DNA from: Serpula lacrymans var. lacrymans S7.9
Lineage: Eukaryota; Basidiomycota; Agaricomycetes; Boletales; Serpulaceae
NCBI RefSeq assembly: GCF_000218685.1
Contig: NW_006763292.1
Coordinates: forward strand, 512,775 to 576,774
Length of the DNA: 64,000 nt
Reading direction: 5' to 3'
The notes beneath the pieces were generated by a model. The model was not told the DNA's origin. It ran no database searches and saw only the letters and a program-made list of their open reading frames with translations. A program made the position numbers and the translations under genes. Shown here in pieces: positions 56,596 to 64,000 of this stretch (positions are counted from its first letter, which is position 1; each line of letters starts with the position of its first letter).

Positions 56596-56947
56596 GACAC
56601 ATTCCAAGAGACTACAAGGAATGGAAGAAAGAACTCATCCGAATCGATTATATTTGGAGAGAACGAGAAAAAGAGAAGAAAGGTTCCGAAATTGGAAAAA
56701 GACCAAATTCGGAACAAAGGAAAGAAGGAGAAAAGAAAAGAGACGGAACAGGCTATACCTATACCGGTAATGGAGAAAGGATGGAAGTAGATAAAGCGAA
56801 ATTCTGCATGGAAGGACAATGTTACCGATGCGGCAAAAAAGGACATAGAAGCTTCAAGTGCAAAGATGCACAAAAGAAGAAGCCACAGTTTAATGTCCGA
56901 GAGTTACTAGAAAAAATGACAAAAGAAGAAAGAGAAAAACTCCTGGA

Positions 56948-56954
56948 GGGTTTT
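56948..56954 (+). promoter_or_regulatory. -1 ribosomal frameshift site of Gypsy B
   Basis: The heptamer GGGTTTT fits X_XXY_YYZ in the gag frame and is followed directly by the gag TAA. A one-base slip enters the frame of pol. Confidence 0.65.
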
Positions 56955-59900
56955 TAAAGAGGCCAGTGGTACCGCATCAACCGGCTGCGCCTAAAAAAGA
57001 CATCTTGAATCGATTTCTTCCTTTAACTGTGGAAACATGTAATTTACCAAACAGCATTGACAATAAAATTACAAAAAACACACAGACAAAGAAAGAAATA
57101 AGAAACAAAAAAGATGCAAAAAAGAAAAACACAACCGCAGCAGAAGCGGCGCATAGTGACGAGACATCCGCAGTTTCGATAGCGGGCAAATCACTAAAAA
57201 GTGCAGTGCTGATGGCGGATGTTAAGATTCCTACACCCGATGCGGCGAACTCTACGGAGGAAAACGCAGCAGAGACTGTAGAAGAGAGGTCAGGAACCCC
57301 TCTAAAAAACCTAGAAAGAAAAGAAGTTTGGACCCCAGAGTGGGTAGTAGACAGGCTTAAAGACCAAAAGGAAGAAAAATTCATTGGGATTCTAAGCGCC
57401 TGGACACACAAAAAGAGAACTAGAGAAGTAACCCGAGAAACAATAAAAAAAATCAACTGGTTACCAAAAGCAGAAGCTATACAAGCGATCATAGAAATTG
57501 CCTCCCCTAAAAAGTACATTAGGGGCACCCAAGGCAATCAAATGAACGTAAAGTGTAAGCTTACTACGCTAGACACTCTTAAAACAGAAATAGTCGAAGC
57601 ATTATAGGACAGTGGATGCACGGGGAGTTGCATTGATTCCCAATTTGTAAAAGACAAAAAATATGAAACGAAAAGGATACCCAGACCTATTCCAGTCTAT
57701 AATGCAGATGGGACTCTTAACAAGAATGGAGCCATCAGCAAATTTGTAATACTATTCATGGAAATTGATGGTCACGTCGAAAAGATACATTTGGCCGTAA
57801 CCAATCTGGGTAATGGAAAAATGTTTCTAGGACATGAATGGCTAAACAAGCATAATCCAAAAATTGACTGGAAAGAGTCAAAGTTAACCTCTGAAAGATG
57901 TCCCAAAGAATGTAAACCGAGAATCTGGATCTCTGATCCAGAGGAAGATCCGGAAACATTCTTCGAAGAACTTGAAGTAGGAGAGAGGATGATACAAGTA
58001 AATCTCCAGAATTTCGAAGATGCCACGATCGACGACCAATATTACCATATCAGGGCTCAAGGCACAATGACACAGAAATTGGCCGAAGCCACAGGCAAAG
58101 ATCGAAAAGAAGGAGGATTTGAAAAGATAGTACCAAAACACCTTCATCAATACAAAGACGTATTCAATAAAAAGGAGTTTGACACACTACCTGAAAGAAG
58201 ACAATGGGACCACGCAATTGAACTAGTACTGGGAGATCACTCCCTAGATTGCAAAATTTACCCATTAGCGAAAGGGGAACAAGAAGAATTAGATGTATTC
58301 TTAAAAGAAAATCTAGAATCGGGACGGATAAGACCATCCAAATCCCCATTCGCATCACCCTTCTTCTTCATAAAAAAGAAAGATGGAAAGCTAAGACCCG
58401 TTCAAGATTATCAAAAGTTAAATGATATCCCTATCAAAAATAGATATCCACTTCCGCTGATTGGAGAACTAGTGGACAAGCTAAGTGGAGCAAAGTACTT
58501 CACAAAACTAGATGTGAGATGGGGATATAACAATATCCGAATGAGAGAGGGAGATGAACCAAAAGCGGTGTTCAGAACAAATCGGGGGTTATTTGAACCA
58601 CTAGTCATGTTCTTCGGACTGACAAACTCCCCTGCCACGTTCCAGACAATGATGAACACGCTCTTCAAAGAATTGATAGACGAAGGACTTGTAATCATAT
58701 ATCTGGATGATATTATGATATTTACAAAGGATATAGAAATGCACAGAGCAACAACGCAACGTGTATTAGAGATCCTAAGAAAGAACTATCTCTATCTTAA
58801 ACCAGAGAAATGCAATTTTGAACAAACGGAAGTAGAATATCTGGGACTGATCATCTCAGAAAACGAGATTCACATAGATCCAGTGAAAGTAGAAGGAATT
58901 AGCAAATGGCCAGAATGCAAAAATAAGAAAGACATACAAGCATTCTTAGGCTTTGTAAACTTCTACAGAAGGTTCATAGAAGGCTTCGGGGAAGTAGCCA
59001 AACCATTGACCAAGTTAACGGGAAAAGAGGACTTCATTTGGGGAAATGAACAACGCAAAGCATTTAACACCTTGAAAGAACGTGTAACTTCAGCCCCTGT
59101 GTTAGCCCTCCCAGTACCACATGGCCAATATAAAGTAGAAGCAGATAGTAGTGACTTTGCAATGGGTGCTGTCTTATCACAAAGACAAAAAAATGACTGG
59201 AAGCCAATTGCATACCTCTCTAAAGCATTAAACCCCACAGAACGCAATTACGAGATCTATGACAAAGAACTTCTTGCCATCATGACAGCACTTAGTGAAT
59301 GGAGACATTACTTAATAGATGCGGAGGAAGAATTTGAGATATGGACAGATCATCAAAATCTGTTATATTTCAAAGAACCGAGAAAGTTGAATAGACGACA
59401 GGCACGATGGATGACAGAACTAAGTCAGTATCATTTCACGATACACCATATGCCTGGAAAAAAACATATAAAAGCAGACCTGCTCTCAAAACAATCAGAT
59501 CATTACAAAGGAGAGGACAATAATGAGGACGTCGTACTACTAGATGAGAAACTCTTTATACAAATGACCCTTTCATCAAAACAGAGACAGGCAATAGCAG
59601 ATAGTCAGGAAGAAGAATTGGTGATTTCAAAATGGATCTTGAAGAGAAAAGAAAATGTGGATGACTTGATAAAAAAGATGAAAGGAAAGATAGAGAGGAG
59701 AGAAGACGGATGGTTTGAAGATGAAGGTTACATAGTATTCAAAGGCAGGATCTATGTACCAAAAGATGCCAAGTTGAGGGAAGAGATCATCAGAAGAAAC
59801 CATGACTCTACCATTGCAGGCCACCCAGGAAGATATAAAACGAAGGAATTGATCACTCGAGAATACTGGTGGCCTTATATGGACAGGGATATCACAAGAT

Positions 59901-61060
59901 ACGTAGATGGATGTGAAGTCCGCCAAAGAACCAAGACAGACCACAAAAAGAAAGCAATGCCGCTCCATCCAAACGAAATCCCGGATAAACCTGGGCAAAT
60001 CATCTCAGTAGATCTAATCGGACCACTACCAGAATCAATCGGATACAACATGATAATGGTAGTCGTAGATCAATTTAAAAAAATGATCAAGGCAATTCCC
60101 ACACAGATGGAAATCACTTCGGAAGGAGTAGCACGATTATTTAGAGATCACGTGTTTAGAAACCATAGCATACCCGAAAAGATCATTTCAGATCGGGGAC
60201 CGCAGTTTGTTTCTAAATTCATGAAAGATCTACACACACTCCTTCAGATAAAAGCAAATCCATCAATGGCATGGCACCCACAGACGGATGGACAGACAGA
60301 GAGGATCAATCAAGAGATAGAACAATATCTTAGGATCTTTATAAATCACAAACAAGATGATTGGGCAGAATGGCTTACCCTAGCAGAATTCTCATATAAC
60401 AACAAACAACATTCTGCAACAGGATATAGTCCATTCTACTTAAATCATGGACGCCATCCGAGAACACAGGAAGTAGTGAGGGTGGAAGTAAAAAACAAAA
60501 ATGTGGAAGATTTTGTAAAAAGAATGACAGAGACGAGGAAGAAAGCAGAAGAATCATTGCAAAAAGCAGTGGAACAGATGAAAAAACAGTATGACAAAAA
60601 GAAAAGAGAAGCAGTAGAGTATAAAGTAGGAGATAAAGTATATGTGGAAGCAACCAACATCTCAACGGATTGACCAGCTAAAAAACTGGACGATAAGAGA
60701 CATGGTCCATTCGAAATCCTGGAAAAAATAGGTGAATCAGCCTACAAACTATCATTACCGCCAACATGGCGACTTATTCATCCAGTTTTCAATGAAACAA
60801 AACTTACACCATATAAAGAACCACAATTTCCCTCTCAAGAAAAACCCAAACCAATACCACCGGTGATAGTGGATGGACAAGAGGAATACAAAGTCGAAGA
60901 AGTTTTAGACTCACGTCTCAAAAGAGGAATATTGGAATATCTAGTACATTGGAAAAACTATCCAAAAAAGGAATGCACATGGGAACCCGAACAACACCTA
61001 AACAATTCACCAGACAAGGTGAAAACATTCCACGATAAAAATCCTAATGCACCTCGATGA
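56955..61060 (+). pseudogene. Pol of Gypsy B (PR-RT-RH-IN-chromodomain)
   Basis: A Lys/Glu-rich linker leads to a protease whose DSGCTG motif is preceded by an in-frame TAG at 57605-57607. RT is intact by motif (KKDGKLRPVQDY, active site IIYLDDIMIF). RNase H has ADSSDFAMGAVLS and EIWTDHQNLLYF. The integrase has HHDE-type features, but the zinc finger reads CEVR where the second Cys should be (codon 59921-59923). The D-D-E core is present (VDLIGPLPES, SDRGPQF, TDGQTERINQEIEQYL). A TGA at 60671-60673, likely from CGA, cuts off the C-terminal region and chromodomain (YKVEEVLDSRLKRGILEYLV). These lesions make it inactive. Confidence 0.88.
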
Positions 61061-61177
61061 ATACAATTTCAACTACATTTCCAACCTTTTGAAAACTTTA
61101 CAACAACAAGAGTCCGAAAACAATTGTTCAACTGGGAAAACGGAAAGATGGACCCTCACTTTCGAGACGAAAGTCTT

Positions 61178-61190
61178 AAAGAGGGGGTAA
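61178..61190 (+). promoter_or_regulatory. Polypurine tract of Gypsy B
   Basis: AAAGAGGGGGTAA lies directly before the 3' LTR, the normal place for the plus-strand primer. Confidence 0.75.
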
Positions 61191-61515
61191 TGTTATGATC
61201 CAAGTCAAACCTTTAGTTTCTTTTGATTCATTATTTAATTATATCTGATCACGTGACAAAAGCACATGACTCATTATGTAAACAAAGTAGTTAGTTATAT
61301 CCAATCACGTGACAACCACATGACAAAGCCTAGACTATGACACATAACATTAGTCAGCGCCTCATGGCCGACCTTCAGAAACGTATATATACCAACACCC
61401 ATGTACATACATTTCCTCAGTTGTTGATTACCTCTAAATACAGTGCTTGACGCTACTTGTTGATTCTTGAAACTTATACCTCCGTTAACTCGGCATAGGG
61501 TATAGGAATCTTACA
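61191..61515 (+). repeat. 3' LTR of Gypsy B
   Basis: TGTTATGATC...GGAATCTTACA, 325 bp. It has two CACGTGAC words, the third being CACATGAC, and retains the segment (AGTTGTTGATTACC... to ...CCGTTAACTC) missing from the 5' LTR. Confidence 0.88.
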
Positions 61516-61529
61516 TTTCTCCTGCTTTC

Positions 61530-63648
61530 ATGGGTCAGACTACATCTTCTCCCCCTCCAGAGAGTGATTCTTCCATGTCAACTACTTCTCCATCCCTACC
61601 CTCAAGCTCCTCTTGTCCTCATGATGACCCAGGTATGTTGTGTTTTTATCCATTGGTGTCTTGAGCTTACCACCCACAATGATTCATTGAATGTCTTATT
61701 CTCTTCGTCGTCACGGATGTCTGCAGACTATGCACTGCCTGTTGTTCCATCTGACAAACTGTCTGATGATGGTAAGAGTGCTGCACATTCAATTACGGTT
61801 TACTGCCTTTGGCGTAGTTCCAAGTTTGAAAATGTTTTGTCAATCAACATTTCGAGCTGTATCATCTCTGGCCCCAGGGTCTGACTGTATTTATATGATT
61901 TGATTGTGTTTCTCAATTAATATTGCATACTCAACATTTGATAGCTGCAAACCTTGCGCAGATTGCCCGTACTCATGGAATTTCTGTTTCTAAACGCCCT
62001 GTGAGATCCACTGTCTTTCAATGTCTCCTCGCTCATCAATGTTGTCCTTCATGTGTGCACAACAATTCTTATATTTTATGAGTTGAAAATTGACCGTTGC
62101 TCAGCAGATTGTCAACAAACTGTCAGCCTTATTGATGACTACCAATTCTCTTGCACACAAACAACAGAACTTCAGGCAGCAAACACCAGGTGTAGTCGAG
62201 TGCGTGCCATGTCACCCATCAGCACACTCCTGACCTCCTCCTTTCTGCATCTTGCTAGTCCTCTACAGAAACTTGATATCATTTGTCAGTGGCAGTCTTC
62301 TGAGAATAAAATTTTCTCCAAACACTGGCCATGCACTGTGTGTGGACAGAAAAAGGTATTTGATGAAGTTCAACCTGTTAAACCTTCATCATTTGATTTG
62401 AAGATTCTGCGGAATGATTTGTTACCTCCAGAGACTTTGCCCACTTCATATGCATTTGACGTCTATGAACATGCAATTTTGTACCACAGGGGATTACAAA
62501 ACCCTGCAGAGTTGGGTGTGATACATATGTGTACATCCTGCAGGCACTCTCTCGTCGATCATGGCAAGCAACCAGTGGATTCCTGGGCAAATTTCCAATA
62601 TTACAATTATAATATTTTGTTTTGCCTGTAAACATCCTTGACTGTGCTAATACTAGCTTTTTGTTCGATCTCATGCCCATTGTACAAGCACGCTCCACCC
62701 AAATCACTTATCTTTTTTCAGAAAAAGACAATAATGTATGTGGTGATCTTGCCACTTCTCAAATATTTGTGAAAGGGAACATTGCTATATTGCCACAAGA
62801 CACACTACAGGCCCAACAGTACCTGCCTCCCTCTCCAGAAGACATAGAGCAATCTGTGACGGTTTTATCTGTGGGCACTGATATGGCTGTGAATTGTGAA
62901 ACAATTTGTAAATTGCATCCTGTTCTAGTCAGCAAGCAGAAGGTAAAGATTGTATTGGAATTCCTCCTGGCACACAACCCTTGGTACCGCAGTAGTGGTG
63001 TGTGAATGAGTGACGCCAACTAAGATGCTTTGTACGCAGGGAATGACAATAATCAACTGCCCAGCGCAGTAACATTGAATTTTGTGCCTCCTCAGAATGA
63101 TGGTAATTCTGCAATGTCAGGTTACAGTAAGCGCAAAGAGCATGTGGCTTCCTCATTGGATATTGATCCTCAATTCATTCTAGACTTTATTGAGATCGCG
63201 TGATTAGTTGGCTAGAGTCCATCATAAAATGTGAGCTGCCCGGTATGACTGATGTGCTGACCAAGAACCCTAGGGAGTGTCTTATTAGACCTCCTTGCCC
63301 ATCAGATTTACAAGACCCTTGCATCTGCAGTGCAACTTTTAACCTTGAAGATGACAAAGTTTTTGAGAAGGAATTCCAACTGTTTGTGAAAGAGCTCACC
63401 ATCACCTACAATTGGCATGAGCATACTGATACATGCTGGAAGCACCTGAAGGCAGGGGAACCGTGTGACAACTCACATTGTAGAATGCATATTGATGGTT
63501 TTACTTGTTTGCTCTCAGAAATAAACCCATCCACTCAATCAAATTTGCTCCGCCATCTTCACCCTTGCATTAACAATTTTAATGATGTAGTCATATTTAT
63601 GGTGCGTTGTAATATGGACATAAAATACATAGGATCTGGTCAAGCCAC
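61530..63648 (+). pseudogene. Helitron-type protein, N-terminal part (DUF6570 plus Helitron-like N)
   Basis: An ATG at 61530 begins MGQTTSSPPPESDSSMSTTS; exons joined by short introns (first donor GTATGT at 61634, acceptor at 61726) lead through IARTHGISVSKRP and a Cys-rich stretch. Next is CTVCGQKKVFDEVQPV with LYHRGLQNPAELGVIHMCTS (DUF6570-like). Then come MPIVQARSTQITYLF, FVKGNIAILPQDTLQAQQYL and VSKQKVKIVLEFLLAHNPWY. The last exon has HEHTDTCWKHLKAGEPCDNS and FMVRCNMDIKYIGSGQA, the start of the Helitron Rep/helicase-like domain. The HUH catalytic motif and the helicase are absent: sequence leaves the family right after GSGQAT. Stops are also present upstream (near 62080 and 63004). Confidence 0.65.
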
Positions 63649-64000
63649 TGTCAGAACTGTGGCCTCTTTGGAGTAACGGAGCTGTGGAGTACAGGGGGCA
63701 GAGTAACGGAGTTCAGGGGGCAAGATGGGGAATTGGCTTAGCTCATGCGCTAGGCCCTTCCATGTACCTTGGTCCCTAGCTCATTGGAACTGGGGGGAGG
63801 AGAAGTAGAGGATGAAAAGGAGTAGAGTAAAGATCCTTTGGAGAAGGATCACAAAAGGACTTAGAAAAGGACTGGTAAAAAAGCGAGGGAATCTAGTTGA
63901 TATCCAAACTACAAGAACAGAATACAGGAGTTACAGCTTATATACTGTCCAGACATTGCCTATGTTGTTGGAATGCTAAGCAGAAACAGCTCGGCTCCAA
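63649..64000. mobile_element. Putative left end of another insertion, runs off the window
   Basis: Helitron similarity stops abruptly at about 63648, where new sequence starts TGTCAGAACTG and continues with direct repeats (GGGGGCAGAGTAACGGAG, GGGGGCAAGATGGGG) and no ORF. This looks like the start of an LTR in the Helitron gene. The other end is outside the window. Confidence 0.4.

Larger units (their letters stand above)
55447..56957 (+). pseudogene. Gag of Gypsy B, interrupted
   Basis: Capsid-like sequence (EKPENFSGDKKKYRAFRESL, then YFAEKMEERFKDSFEKETAK) and, after the nested element, a CCHC knuckle CYRCGKKGHRSFKC. A second overlapping frame from an ATG at 55610 (LEAYVKQEVEKAIRQTRLLY) looks like the real N-terminal part, which would need a frameshift near 55840 to join the capsid frame. 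The nested 228-bp insertion at 56368-56595 truncates the protein after VIYGGHC; without it and one GACAC copy the frame is continuous. Confidence 0.8.
54578..61515 (+). mobile_element. Ty3/Gypsy chromovirus B, full length but decayed (6.9 kb)
   Basis: LTRs at 54578-54863 and 61191-61515, perfect TTTCT target duplication (54573-54577 and 61516-61520), polypurine tract AAAGAGGGGGTAA before the 3' LTR, gag, and a pol with protease, RT, RNase H, integrase and chromodomain. LTRs differ by many substitutions, a roughly 70-bp deletion in the 5' copy and a short tandem duplication in it, so the insertion is older than Gypsy A. A 228-bp element is nested in gag. Confidence 0.92.

Noticed and set aside
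57758..60673. A separate 971-residue gene
   Set aside because: It is in the same frame as the upstream protease region and is simply the part of Gypsy B pol between two in-frame stops.
1..64000. Telomere or centromere signature
   Set aside because: No TTAGGG-type array or satellite was seen; RecQ-like sequence alone does not show a subtelomere.

Overview
The window reads as a transposon-rich stretch of a filamentous basidiomycete genome, most likely an Agaricomycete; the genus cannot be named from sequence alone. The evidence is the gene families present: Plavaka-type DNA transposases, DUF6532, DUF6589 and DUF6698 proteins, a RecQ-like helicase, Ty3/Gypsy chromoviruses and a Helitron-type protein, all broken by short GT-AG introns of about 50-60 nt. 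No rRNA gene, intact tRNA gene or CRISPR was found, and nothing looks like a housekeeping locus. Almost every gene carries stops, frameshifts or insertions, so the region is best read as a graveyard of nested mobile elements.

Layout. (1) 593-3851, minus: a long coiled-coil protein gene with a damaged start. (2) 4640-21412, minus: an old Plavaka-type transposase gene (called P0 here), split by a 1.4-kb insertion (about 18985-20356) and by an 11.3-kb Plavaka element (Element 1, about 6418-17731). Element 1 is itself hit by two solo LTRs (7523-7938, 12367-12782). (3) 22-27 kb: decayed sequence with unidentified exon-like fragments. (4) 27080-37911: a second complete Plavaka element (Element 2), carrying another solo LTR and a cluster of long palindromes between its divergent gene blocks. 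(5) 38.3-44.6 kb, plus: broken DUF6698 and DUF6589 genes, the latter holding a solo LTR. (6) 44.64-53.16 kb, minus: a RecQ-like helicase pseudogene split by a 6,240-bp Gypsy element (46210-52449) whose two LTRs appear identical. (7) 53.3-54.6 kb: a duplicated promoter/5' stub of the coiled-coil gene and an LTR fragment. (8) 54578-61515, plus: a second, older Gypsy element whose gag is interrupted by a 228-bp TG...CA element with a tRNA-like 3' part. (9) 61530-63648: the N-terminal part of a Helitron protein, apparently cut off by another insertion at the window end.

Elements 1 and 2 share one plan: leftward cargo (a DUF6532 protein, a gene with TET/JBP-like 2OG-Fe(II) dioxygenase features, and a protein of unknown function called gene X here) and a rightward transposase, between TIRs beginning TCAGGAAAAA and AT-rich subterminal regions full of CTATAG-like words. 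This shared cargo, the palindromes of Element 2, the tRNA-like insertion in gag, and a leader motif shared by the two Gypsy elements are the most notable signals. All protein identifications come from motif recognition, not from a database search.
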